64,000 bases of DNA, from the NCBI GenBank assembly GCA_018000995.1, contig JAGNIU010000016.1, positions 1 through 64,000 of the forward strand. The letters run 5' to 3'. The notes under the pieces were generated by a model. That model saw only the letters and a list, made by a program, of their open reading frames with translations. It did no database searches and was not told where the DNA came from. Below are positions 43,695-53,000 of the stretch, in pieces (position 1 is the first letter of the stretch; each line of letters starts with the position of its first letter). Origin of the DNA: Bacteroidia bacterium (GTDB lineage: Bacteria > Bacteroidota > Bacteroidia > B-17B0 > Aurantibacillaceae). The translations under genes and the position numbers were made by a program.

Positions 43695-44676
43695 TATACT
43701 CTTAATTTACGCCTACTTTGCCTCTCAAGGACAAACCTTAAAGCCAACACCTCAGTCGGCATTTGAGCCTTTGTTGGAGTTTAACACCCCCTTCATTAAG
43801 CAACAAAAAATTAAATCCATCACTTTTGATATCATCGATAAGAAGGATTATGAAGCCCCGGTTGACAGAAACCTTGTTCATTTATACGAATTTGATTCAA
43901 CGGGTTTGTTAAAACGTTTTTACTACACCAACATTGCAAAAACCATAGAAAGAGAACATCATTCGCCACCCGTTTACCGAAAAAAACGGATGATAAGCAG
44001 CGGCTCGGTGTATTATAAAAACGAATATGTGTATGATACTATTTCAACAACTTACCTATACAAAAACAATAACCTTATTTTAAAGCGTTATAATGATGGC
44101 TCTTATTATGAAAGCAGATATTACAGCTATGACGCGAAAAACCGTGTAACAAAAGAAAGAAGGGTAAAAGAAACTAATTTAAGTAGCGATAAAAGTAATT
44201 TTATGTTGGGAAATCAAACTGTAATTAGTGAAGACAGTTTTCAGTATCTTGATATAACGCCACATCAATACAAACAAATTTGTTTAAACAGTGAGAACAG
44301 ACCATACAAAGAAATAATTTTTAATACCGACACGGCAGGAAACACTATTTCTAAAAACGAAAGTTATATTGTTGCCTGGATAATTCAGAACATCACTTAT
44401 ACTTACGAAAAAAATCAATTAACCAGTGTTACTTTTAAAGGTAACGCTAACGGAGATGTAGTTTTAAAAACAACTTACGAAAGAGATAACATGGATTGCA
44501 TTTATACCGAGAAACAATACAAAAACGATGTTGAACTAAAAGAGATAAGTTATATCACCGACAGAGTTAACAAACGATTAAATTCATTTATCGTGCGCGA
44601 CCCAATTAAGAAAAACATGCGCATTGTTAAGTTACTCTATGTAACCGATTCTTTATTGGTACAGGAAAAAAGATAA
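43678..44676 (+). CDS. Secreted protein with YD-like beta repeats
   Basis: A 332-residue exported protein that starts with TTG at 43678, inside the end of the YyaL-type gene. The resulting N-terminus [18 protein letters not shown] is a convincing signal peptide, and there is no in-frame ATG before it. The mature protein is a series of antiparallel beta hairpins rich in Tyr and Asn ([51 protein letters not shown]), like the YD/Rhs-type strand repeats found in many envelope proteins. No sorting domain or lipobox is present. The 17-base overlap implies coupled translation. The function is unknown. Confidence 0.75.
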   Translation: MKQLLSILLIYAYFASQGQTLKPTPQSAFEPLLEFNTPFIKQQKIKSITFDIIDKKDYEAPVDRNLVHLYEFDSTGLLKRFYYTNIAKTIEREHHSPPVYRKKRMISSGSVYYKNEYVYDTISTTYLYKNNNLILKRYNDGSYYESRYYSYDAKNRVTKERRVKETNLSSDKSNFMLGNQTVISEDSFQYLDITPHQYKQICLNSENRPYKEIIFNTDTAGNTISKNESYIVAWIIQNITYTYEKNQLTSVTFKGNANGDVVLKTTYERDNMDCIYTEKQYKNDVELKEISYITDRVNKRLNSFIVRDPIKKNMRIVKLLYVTDSLLVQEKR

Positions 44677-44685
44677 ACCTTCTAC

Positions 44686-44720
44686 CCTTTTAACTTCTAA
44701 CTTTTGACTTTCAACTTCTT
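44686..44720. repeat. Degenerate heptad spacer repeat
   Basis: On the minus strand, imperfect copies of AAAGT(T/C)A/GAAGTTA fill the gap between two convergent genes. The same unit occurs at 62370 and 63421. Confidence 0.6.
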
Positions 44721-44723
44721 GTC

Positions 44724-45881
44724 CTACTCGTCTCTGAAAAACGCTAACTTCCGCATATCGATAATTTGAATGTTGCGGTAATAGAAATTTAAAACATCAG
44801 TATAAGAGTATCCCAATTTTGTCATACGCATAGCACCTTCTTGCGACATACCTAAACTGTGTCCATAACCCTTTCCTTCAAAAATAACTGAATCGCCTTC
44901 TTTAGTAATATTAAAATAGGTTGATTTTAATTGTAAATCCTGACGCACATTTTTAAGTGGTACTTTTACATTGCTTGCTTCTAAATAAATTTTACGGCTG
45001 TCTTGTTTAAAGTTTAAGGCCAGTTCTTTTGCATTTGGTTCATCAATTGGATATTTATGTTTCAATTTTAAATAGCTTAACCAATCTTCCGCTAACATTT
45101 TACGTTCCCATTTATAATTTGGCATCTTAGTGCTAAATGTATCGTTTACGCTGCGTAAATAAGATGTACGTGTGCCCCAAACGTCTTCCGAGTTGGCTGT
45201 TTGTCCACCACTATTACTATGAAACGCTGCAACAATTAAATTTAAATTATCATCTACAACCACTTTTCCTTTTGTATCCAACACCATTTCAGTAATACCT
45301 TCAAAGCGTGGTTTTCCATAGTAGGCTTGACAATGCACTTGATCGCACAAGGAAAAATTTTCTGCTAGATGTTTATTTACATGCGCTAAAGCAAAAGTAC
45401 GTGCTAAAATAGCTTGCACTTTATAAAATTCGGGTGTTGAACGTGTACCTGATTCTGCTTCGACAACACCGGCAATATAATTATCCAGTTTTACTTCGTT
45501 AAGTAGTTTCAAATTTCCAGCTTCATTACTTACAATATAATTATCCGGATAAATACGTTGTTTGCGATCGGGAGTTACTAATTTCAATTTCATTTCTCCT
45601 CCGGTTGCTTCGTCTACCATTCTAACAGTTTTAAAACGACCATAAACAGTTTCGAACGATTTAACCTCAACGCTATCGTTAATAGCAGTAAGTTTTAACA
45701 TCGTAGTAGCGTTACTTTTTAAAATTGGTTTCTCATCGCCAATCACGTTGTAAGTAGATTTCTCTACAGAAAAAGTGGCTGCTTCAATTTTTAAGTGCGC
45801 AAACACTTTTATGTAAACAATATCCTGACTGAATGCAAAAGCATTTATTAAGCAGAATATTAACATAACTAGTTTCTTCAT
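44724..45881 (-). CDS. SpoIID/LytB-domain protein
   Basis: A 385-residue exported protein with signal peptide MKKLVMLIFCLINAFAFSQ. Residues 130-370 hold the SpoIID domain, with its conserved core NYIAGVVEAESGT, ILARTFALAHV, a Cys pair region (SLCDQVHCQAYYG), SNSGGQTANSEDVWG and the closing GHSLGMSQEGAMRM. In Bacillus the family includes the peptidoglycan glycosylase SpoIID and the amidase enhancer LytB. In Bacteroidota it is presumably involved in wall remodelling in the periplasm. It overlaps the lpxB stop by four bases and is the last gene of the surE-lpxB operon, which links it to envelope biogenesis. Confidence 0.93.
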   Translation of the reverse strand: MKKLVMLIFCLINAFAFSQDIVYIKVFAHLKIEAATFSVEKSTYNVIGDEKPILKSNATTMLKLTAINDSVEVKSFETVYGRFKTVRMVDEATGGEMKLKLVTPDRKQRIYPDNYIVSNEAGNLKLLNEVKLDNYIAGVVEAESGTRSTPEFYKVQAILARTFALAHVNKHLAENFSLCDQVHCQAYYGKPRFEGITEMVLDTKGKVVVDDNLNLIVAAFHSNSGGQTANSEDVWGTRTSYLRSVNDTFSTKMPNYKWERKMLAEDWLSYLKLKHKYPIDEPNAKELALNFKQDSRKIYLEASNVKVPLKNVRQDLQLKSTYFNITKEGDSVIFEGKGYGHSLGMSQEGAMRMTKLGYSYTDVLNFYYRNIQIIDMRKLAFFRDE

Positions 45882-47011
45882 GATTTATTTTTTAAATGTT
45901 CGTACATGGAAACAGCGATTCTTTTTGAAGCGCCTACTCCACCTAACTTTGTTTTTAATTCTTTGTAATCTTTAATGATGTTTTCGCGGTGTTGAGTATC
46001 ATTCAATAATTTATTCAACTCGTTAGAAATATTTTCAACTGTCATATCTTGCTGAATTAATTCCTTAACAATTTCTCTGTCCATAATTAAATTCACCAGC
46101 GAAATATATTTTAAGTCTTTATTCACTACTTGTCTTGCAATCCATAACGACAAACCGCCTGCTTTGTAACAAACCACTTCAGGTAATTCAAATAAAGCAG
46201 CTTCTAAGGTTGATGTTCCGGATTTAATAACACCCGCTCTTGAATATTGCATTAACTCATAAGTTTGATCGTAAACCACTTTAAATCCTTTGTCGGTTGC
46301 CTTTTTGTACATCTCTTTCGGAATGTTACTCGTTCCGCCAATCACAAATTCGTAATCTTTAAATCGGTCTTTAAATTGCAGCATAATATCAAACATGCGT
46401 TCCAATTCTTGTTTACGGCTACCGGGTAAAACAGCGATGAGCGGTTTATCAGAAAGATTATTTTGTTTGACGAAATCTTCTTTGCTTAATAATGTTTTTT
46501 TACGCTCTTCAATCGCATCTAATAAAGGGTGGCCAACGAACTCAGCATGCGTATCATATTTTTTATAAAACGGTGGTTCGAAGGGGAGAATAACATACAT
46601 AGCATCTACGTACTCTTTTATAATTTTCACTCTTCCTTCTTTCCAGGCCCATACTGTTGGAGAAATATAATAGAACACTTTAAATCCGTTTTCCTTAGCC
46701 CATTTTGCCATTCGCAAATTGAAGCCGGGATAATCTACCAAAATAACTACATCGGGTTTGTATTCAAGAATATCTGCCTTTACAATTTTGAAATTAGTTT
46801 TAATCTTGCCTAAATTTTTTGCCACATCTACAAATCCCATAAAGGCCATTTTCTCGATATGAATAGTTGGTTTACGATTCGCTACTTTATCCATTAAATC
46901 ACCACCGAGAAATTTATACTCGGCATTTTTATCCAATAGATTTAACTCCTTCATAAAATTGGAGGCATGTAAATCGCCCGAGGGCTCACCGGCTATGATA
47001 TAATATTTCAA
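45878..47011 (-). CDS. lpxB: Lipid-A-disaccharide synthase
   Basis: A 377-residue peripheral membrane glycosyltransferase (GT19) that joins UDP-diacylglucosamine and lipid X to form the lipid A disaccharide. Motifs: the N-terminal YYIIAGEPSGDLHASNF, the donor-side VILVDYPGFNLRMAKW, the middle YYISPTVWAWKEGR, LPFEPPFYKKY, VLPGSRKQEL and the C-terminal IKSGTSTLEAALFELPEVV. The length matches the family. It sits between a small membrane protein (three bases upstream) and the SpoIID-domain gene (four-base overlap). Confidence 0.97.
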   Translation of the reverse strand: MKYYIIAGEPSGDLHASNFMKELNLLDKNAEYKFLGGDLMDKVANRKPTIHIEKMAFMGFVDVAKNLGKIKTNFKIVKADILEYKPDVVILVDYPGFNLRMAKWAKENGFKVFYYISPTVWAWKEGRVKIIKEYVDAMYVILPFEPPFYKKYDTHAEFVGHPLLDAIEERKKTLLSKEDFVKQNNLSDKPLIAVLPGSRKQELERMFDIMLQFKDRFKDYEFVIGGTSNIPKEMYKKATDKGFKVVYDQTYELMQYSRAGVIKSGTSTLEAALFELPEVVCYKAGGLSLWIARQVVNKDLKYISLVNLIMDREIVKELIQQDMTVENISNELNKLLNDTQHRENIIKDYKELKTKLGGVGASKRIAVSMYEHLKNKS

Positions 47012-47014
47012 ATC

Positions 47015-47329
47015 TTAAAGGGAGTGTTCGTGAAAATACATAACGTAAAAAACCAAGGCAACATAAATTAAAACGCTGGCAATAATTCCTTTCGTTGCCT
47101 TATTCATGTGTTTATTTAGCATAAAATAAAAAATAAGCAAATTACCTAAGGCACAAACTTTAATTGTGCTACTTAACATTTGTCCAAACATTAAATATTT
47201 TATAAACCTTACGGGGAAATCCATATAGCTATATCTAAATAACCAGTAACATGAAAAACATAACACAGGAAATAAAATTCCGATGGCAAGTCCTTTCCAA
47301 AAATTATCTAATCTATATATCCAACTCAT
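47015..47329 (-). CDS. Small membrane protein between surE and lpxB
   Basis: A 104-residue protein with three likely membrane spans (about residues 13-33, 55-75 and 82-100) and a short His/Glu tail. It is not recognised by motif. It overlaps the end of surE by four bases and leaves three before lpxB, so it is firmly in the operon. A protein of this size and position suggests a partner for lipid A or wall synthesis at the inner membrane, but that is inference from context. Confidence 0.8.
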   Translation of the reverse strand: MSWIYRLDNFWKGLAIGILFPVLCFSCYWLFRYSYMDFPVRFIKYLMFGQMLSSTIKVCALGNLLIFYFMLNKHMNKATKGIIASVLIYVALVFYVMYFHEHSL

Positions 47330-48093
47330 TGTAATATTTTTTTTAATTGTTCAAGATGTTTGTGAGATGTTAAATCGCATTGCGTTGGTACCACAGAAAT
47401 ATATCCGTTAGTTAAAGCCCATTCATCGGTATCTGTTGATTCAGGTTCAAAATTTACAAACTTACCGGTTAACCAATAATACGCTCTTCCGTAAGGGTCG
47501 TGGCGTTCATCAAATTCTTCAACCCAATTAGCAGTGGCTTGTCGGCAAACCATTATTCCTTTTAGTTCATCTGCTTTTAATTTTGGAATGTTTACGTTTA
47601 AGCAAACACCTTTAGGTAATTTACTCTTTAAAGTTTCAGAAATTATTTTTTCAATTTCTTTTTTAGCTTGCGAGAAATCAGCATCAATACTATAATCACA
47701 TAACGAAAAACCAATAGCCGGGATACTTTCGAGTGCGCCTTCAATAGCAGCCGACATAGTTCCGGAATAAATAACGTTGATAGAACTATTGCTTCCGTGA
47801 TTGATTCCTGATAAAACTAAATCTGCTTTACGTGGTAAAACTTTATTCACTGCCATCTTCACACAATCAACAGGTGTACCACTGCAACTGTACTCAATAG
47901 AAACGTTGTGGTAATTTGTTTTTTGAATTCTTAAAGTTGAATTAATTGTAATGGCATGTCCCATTCCCGACTGAGGTTTATCAGGGGCAATAACTGCTAC
48001 TTCACCAAATTGTTTAGCAATAGAAACTAAAAACAAAATGCCGGGTGCGCTTATGCCATCATCATTAGTAACAAATATTAAAGGTTTTTGCAT
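47326..48093 (-). CDS. surE: 5'/3'-nucleotidase SurE
   Basis: A 255-residue cytosolic phosphatase acting on nucleoside monophosphates. The metal-binding N-terminus FVTNDDGISAPGI, APDKPQSGMGHAIT, CSGTPVDCVKMA and LVLSGINHGSN contain the acidic, Ser and Asn ligands expected. The length is standard. It is the first gene of the surE-membrane protein-lpxB-spoIID operon. Confidence 0.96.
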   Translation of the reverse strand: MQKPLIFVTNDDGISAPGILFLVSIAKQFGEVAVIAPDKPQSGMGHAITINSTLRIQKTNYHNVSIEYSCSGTPVDCVKMAVNKVLPRKADLVLSGINHGSNSSINVIYSGTMSAAIEGALESIPAIGFSLCDYSIDADFSQAKKEIEKIISETLKSKLPKGVCLNVNIPKLKADELKGIMVCRQATANWVEEFDERHDPYGRAYYWLTGKFVNFEPESTDTDEWALTNGYISVVPTQCDLTSHKHLEQLKKILQ

Positions 48094-48247
48094 ATTAAAT
48101 CGCCAAACTATAAAGCTAAGTTGTATAACGCATTAAGTGGAGCAGAACTAATTTAATTACTAATAACGCTTTGTTAATTTATGTTAGTAAAGTCTGGCAA
48201 AAAGACGAGTTTAACCAAGTTTGACAATAGCGTGTTCATTAACGTTG

Positions 48248-48255
48248 TAATTTTG
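48248..48255 (+). promoter_or_regulatory. TAnnTTTG (-7) element upstream of the zinc peptidase
   Basis: TAATTTTG matches TAnnTTTG and lies 55 bases before the ATG at 48311. A TTTG at 48220 is 24 bases upstream. The 217-base spacer (48094-48310) shows no other clear structure. Confidence 0.4.
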
Positions 48256-48310
48256 TCAGGAAATAAGCAATGGAATATCATTTGCTGTACTAAATTAAAA
48301 AAAGAGAAAT

Positions 48311-49012
48311 ATGTTTGATCCAATGTTGTTAGTAATAGGCATAGTGTTTATGCTTATTGGCTTAGTGGTGAGTTCGAGATTAAAATCGAAATTTGCAAAG
48401 TATTCGCAAGAGCGATTATCGAGTGGCTTGAGTGGAAAAGAAATTGCAGAAAAAATGTTGCGAGACTCCGCCATTTATGATGTAAAAGTTGTTTCGGTAG
48501 AGGGGCAATTAACCGACCATTATAATCCCTTGACCAAAACCGTAAACTTGAGTAACGATGTTTATCACGGCCGACATGTAGCTGCTGCTGCGGTTTCTGC
48601 TCACGAATGTGGCCACGCTGTGCAACATGCTACTGCTTATACATGGTTAAGTATGAGAAGTAAATTAGTTCCCGCAGTACAAATTAGTTCTTCGGCCATG
48701 AACTTTTTATCAATAGGAATGTTGTTTTTAGGAGGCATAATGCCAAGCATGGGCAACACATTGTTGTTAATTTTCATTGTACTTCAGAGTATTATTACTT
48801 TGTTTAGCATTATCACATTACCGGTTGAAGTGGATGCCAGTCAGAGAGCTTTAGCTTGGTTAAATAGTGCCGGAATAACTTATAATCAGGAGCATGAAGA
48901 AGCAAAAGATGCTTTAAAATGGGCTGCTTATACTTACTTTGTTGGAGCACTTGCCTCTATTACAACACTCATCTTTTTCATCATGAAATATCTGGGTAAT
49001 AACCGCGATTAA
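48311..49012 (+). CDS. YugP-type membrane zinc metallopeptidase
   Basis: A 233-residue inner-membrane protein of the YugP/neutral zinc metallopeptidase 2 family. One span opens the protein (MLLVIGIVFMLIGLVVSS). The zinc motif HECGH lies in AAVSAHECGHAVQHAT near residue 100, preceded by DHYNPLTKTVNLSNDVYHG, which is highly typical of the family. Two further spans (residues about 130-180) and one at the C-terminus follow, with the conserved EVDASQRALAWL between them. The substrates are unknown for this family. The gene ends at an intrinsic terminator. Confidence 0.94.
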   Translation: MFDPMLLVIGIVFMLIGLVVSSRLKSKFAKYSQERLSSGLSGKEIAEKMLRDSAIYDVKVVSVEGQLTDHYNPLTKTVNLSNDVYHGRHVAAAAVSAHECGHAVQHATAYTWLSMRSKLVPAVQISSSAMNFLSIGMLFLGGIMPSMGNTLLLIFIVLQSIITLFSIITLPVEVDASQRALAWLNSAGITYNQEHEEAKDALKWAAYTYFVGALASITTLIFFIMKYLGNNRD

Positions 49013-49031
49013 GTCCTTTTTCAAAACTTAT

Positions 49032-49060
49032 AAAGCCATCCATTTTTAGGGTGGCTTTTT
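49032..49060 (+). terminator. Intrinsic terminator after the zinc peptidase gene
   Basis: AAAGCCATCC (49032-49041) pairs with GGGTGGCTTT (49049-49058) with one G-U pair and a seven-base loop; the T-run continues past 49060. Confidence 0.85.
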
Positions 49061-49063
49061 TAT

Positions 49064-49071
49064 TATATTTG
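49064..49071 (+). promoter_or_regulatory. TAnnTTTG (-7) promoter element for the RidA gene
   Basis: TATATTTG lies right after the upstream terminator and 22 bases before the ATG at 49094. Confidence 0.5.
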
Positions 49072-49093
49072 TTTCATATTAAACCCCATTTTT

Positions 49094-49477
49094 ATGAAAA
49101 AGATAGTTCAAACTTCAAACGCTCCGGCTCCAATTGGACCTTATAATCAGGCAGTTATAGTTGGAGATTCGGTTTATATTTCTGGTACTATTGCAATGGA
49201 TTTACAATCGAAGCAACTTATAAAAACCACTAATATTAAAGAGGAGACTAAGATTGTGATGGATTATATTGGGGCTATATTGAAGGCTGCTAATATTGAA
49301 TTCGACAATGTTGTAAAAACGACCATTTTCCTTAACGATATGAACAACTTTGTTCATGTTAATGAGGTTTACAGTTCATACTTCAAAAAAGACTTCCCGG
49401 CAAGGGCTACAATTCAAGCTCAAAGACTACCAAAAGACGCTAATGTTGAAATCAGCATGGAGGCTAAAATCTTTTAA
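49094..49477 (+). CDS. RidA-family enamine/imine deaminase
   Basis: A 127-residue soluble protein that forms trimers and hydrolyses reactive enamines and imines, such as 2-aminoacrylate released by PLP enzymes. Landmarks: the N-terminal NAPAPIGPYNQAVIVGDSVY, the middle VVKTTIFLNDMNNFVHVNEVY, and the catalytic Arg in DFPARATIQAQRLP, followed by NVEISMEAKIF. All residues of the active deaminase subgroup that I can place are present. It is monocistronic, with its own promoter element. Confidence 0.95.
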   Translation: MKKIVQTSNAPAPIGPYNQAVIVGDSVYISGTIAMDLQSKQLIKTTNIKEETKIVMDYIGAILKAANIEFDNVVKTTIFLNDMNNFVHVNEVYSSYFKKDFPARATIQAQRLPKDANVEISMEAKIF

Positions 49478-49564
49478 TAGGGTTTTTTAGCCGACCAATC
49501 ACAAAAATTTGCAGATTGAAAAAATTTCTTTATTTTTACTTAAAGATATTAACAATTTCAAGCT

Positions 49565-49849
49565 ATGAATATTTTTGTAAGCAACATTAGTTTTAAGGTG
49601 AGAGAACAATCTTTAAAAGAGTTGTTCCAACAGTACGGAGAAGTTTCTAACGTTCGTATTATTAAGGATAAAGAAACTCGTCGCAGCAAAGGCTATGGTT
49701 TTGTTGAAATGCCTAACGATGCAGAAGGAAACGCCGCAATAAACGGATTAAACGGAAGCGATCATAATGAAAGAACAATTGTTGTAGCTGAAGCAAAAGG
49801 TAAAAGAGAAACTTCTAATACCAGCGAAAATACATCTGAAGAGAATTAA
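49565..49849 (+). CDS. RNA-recognition-motif (RRM) RNA-binding protein
   Basis: A 94-residue protein that is essentially one RRM. RNP2 is NIFVSNIS at the N-terminus and RNP1 is KGYGFVEM near residue 45; the aromatic residues that stack on RNA bases are kept. The C-terminus is short, Ser/Thr/Glu-rich and probably disordered. Such small RRM proteins are common in Bacteroidota, which generally lack Hfq, and have been proposed as general RNA chaperones. A strong terminator follows 24 bases after the stop. Confidence 0.95.
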   Translation: MNIFVSNISFKVREQSLKELFQQYGEVSNVRIIKDKETRRSKGYGFVEMPNDAEGNAAINGLNGSDHNERTIVVAEAKGKRETSNTSENTSEEN

Positions 49850-49872
49850 TCTATAAAATACTTTATTTCATT

Positions 49873-49900
49873 AGCCGAAACCAGTGGTTTCGGCTTTTTT
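49873..49900 (+). terminator. Intrinsic terminator of the RRM gene
   Basis: GCCGAAACC (49874-49882) pairs perfectly with GGTTTCGGC (49886-49894) across a three-base loop, followed by six T. The rest of the spacer up to 50079 is AT-rich and shows no clear promoter. Confidence 0.9.
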
Positions 49901-50079
49901 ATTGCCTAATTCGTTTTTAGATTTTTGTTTAAACCACAATATGCCATAATTTCACTTACAATTGTTGTTTAATAATCAATATAAAACTGATTAAGTGTAC
50001 ATTTTTTAAACTTTTATAATTAATTCTCGTACAAGTAAAAGGCAGATTTACAGCATGAATACCAATATAATAACCTTAA

Positions 50080-53000
50080 ATGAATAAAACATTTACAAAC
50101 TCCATTAACAATTATACAGCCAAATTTTTCCTTTGCATTGTATTAGGATTATTTTTTAATAATAGTTTTAGTCAGGCTCCTACAAAAACCGCAATTGCTA
50201 ATGGCAGATGGGGAACTGCCGGAACATGGAGTCCTAATGGTGTGCCAACAGCTACCGACAATGTTTTAATTCCTAACGGAAGATCTGTGAGAATTCAATC
50301 AAACGCTGCTTGTAATTCATTAACTGTTGGAGCGGGTACAGCAGCGACTCTTCAATTTCGTAGAAACACTGCTCGAACACTCTCGGTAACAAACAATATC
50401 CTCATTAATACCAACGCCGCATTTGATGTAAGAACAAGCTCAAACACTACTCATACTTTAATCGTTAATGGTAATATTGTTAACAATGGAAAGCTTGATC
50501 TTGCATCTGATGGCAATAGTTTTTGCAGAACAGTTTTTTCAAGAAACGGAAATCAAACTGTAAGCGGAACAGGAACTTTGTCCAGATTTTATTTAATGAA
50601 TACAAATTTAGGCACATCGATAACTAATACACTTGAAATTACTGCATCAAATTTTACAGCGATTAACGGTTTCTTAAGTATAACAAATGGAACTTTTAAA
50701 TTATCAAACCCAAATAATTTAACAATCTCTTGTTTTAGCGTAGCCACAACAATACCGGCAACAGGAAGATTATTTCTAAACTCCACAACGAGCGCCCTTA
50801 CTGCATCAGCCACCGTTACAATGAATGGAAATATTACCGTTGCCTCAGGCACTTTAACTATTGGAAATGCGGCGAATGAAGATTTATTATCGAGCGGCGG
50901 AACACTAAATCAAACCGGCGGTGTATTAAATATTGCCGGAAAATATAATACTAGCGGAGCTGCCAGCACATTCAGCATTAGTGGTGGCATTTTAAATGTT
51001 CCTAATATTAGTTCTACAAATACAACTATTGCTCCTTTCCATATCTCTGTTGCAGGTTCTTCATTTAATATGACAGGCGGACAAATAAATATTATTAGAG
51101 AAGGCGGAACGGGTGCTCAAAATCTTGGTTTTATTAATACAGGTGCAACAGCAGGTACGGTAACGGGCGGAACATTGCAAATTGGAAACGCCTTTACTCC
51201 CGGCGCCCAAATTATGAATATTAATAGCGTTTCTGCAATTGGAAATTTAAATATTGGAAGTGCTAATGCAACCGCATCGCTTGTCACAAATCCTTTAACT
51301 GTTTTTCGTAATGTTACGCTTTCGTCAGGTATACTCAATGCAAATAATTTAAATATTACTTTAGGTGGTAACTGGGCTAACAACGGCGGAACTTATACGC
51401 CGGGAACAAACACTACTATTTTCAATTCAACCATTGCACAAAGTATTTTTAAAACAGGCGGTGAAACATTTAACAATATTACATTTAGTGGTGCCGGTGT
51501 AAAAACATTTTCAAGCGCCGTTATTTCTAATTCGAATGTGACTATTAGTTCCGGAGCCATTGTTGATGTTAGCTCTAGCAACCACCAATTAAGTCTTGCC
51601 AAAAATTTTAGCAACAGTGGTTCTATTACTACGCAAAGCGGAACCATATTATTTAATGGAACTTCAGCACAAACTATTGGCGGTTCCAGTATCACTAATT
51701 TTTATGATCTTACCATCAACAATACTTCAGGAGGCGTTTCTTTATTAAATGCTGAAAATTTAATAAACACCTTAACCCTAAGTAATGGTATACTTAGCAC
51801 AAACTCGCAATCGTTTACTATGATTTCTACAGCTTCTAATACGGCTCGTATTGCTCAAATTACCGGAACCGGTGATATTAGCGGTAATGTAATAGTACAA
51901 CGGTTTGCACCAGGAGGCACTACAGGATGGGCTTTATTAGGAACGCCACTATCCAGCGCATTAACACTTAACGATTGGGATGATGATATTTTTATAAGTT
52001 GTAATACTTGTCCGGATGGAAGTGCCAGTGGATTCCTTTCCATTTATTCATACGACGAAACCTTCCCCGGTTTGTACGATGATTTTGCTTCGTATATTCC
52101 TCTTAATACAATTAACGATCCAATCATACCAAACAAAGGCTATTGGGTTTATTTAGGAACGGGTTCATTAACTACAACTAATATTACTTTAGATGTAAGA
52201 GGAAGCGTAAGAAAATTTAATAACACCATACCATTAACACGTACCAGCACAGGCTCGGTGCCCGATGATGGATGGAATTTAATTCACAACCCTTATCCAT
52301 CGCCAATAAGTTGGACAGCATTAAGAGGTGCTACACCAAATATTGATAATGCCATTTATGTTTATAATGCCGATTTAAATGCAGGTGCCGGGGCGTATGC
52401 TACTTTTATTAATAATATAAGTAGTCCAGCAGTTGGCTCAGGTGGTGTTGGTGATAACATTCCAATGTGTCAAGGTTTTTATGTACACTCAACAGGCGCT
52501 ACTGCTTTAAATGCTCAGGAGTCGAATAAAGTAGCCGGCAATCCAACCTTCTTAAAAATCATTCCTAACAATCCGGTAACGACCAGCAGCACTCCCTTAT
52601 TACGTTTAAATTTAAAAAATGCTGCAGGCTATGATGATGAAACTGTTTTATATTATGAAAGCGGTGCAACTGATTTTTTTGATGAAGGATATGATGCTTA
52701 CAAAATGCGCGGACAAGATCCGAATGCCCCAATAATTGCTCTAGAAAAAACTGTGGAGTTTCAGGTGAATGGAATTAATCCTATCAGTGGTAATTTCACA
52801 ATGCCATTAAAAACAACAACAGGTTATCCCGGAACATATACAATCACCGCAAATAACATCAGTTCATTTCCTGCAGGTGCTTGTATTACACTTTACGATA
52901 AACTATTGGGGATAACAACTGATTTAAAAACATCAAACTATGTGTTTAATCTTTCTTCAACAACCACTACAGCGCGTTTCGATTTAAATATTTCAGTTAA

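Noticed and set aside
48271-48286. TGGAATATCATTTGCT upstream of the zinc peptidase, similar to a sigma-54 -24/-12 element.
   Set aside because: The GG-N10-GC spacing is right, but TGGAAT departs from TGGCAC, no enhancer site or activator gene is near, and a TAnnTTTG element lies just upstream.
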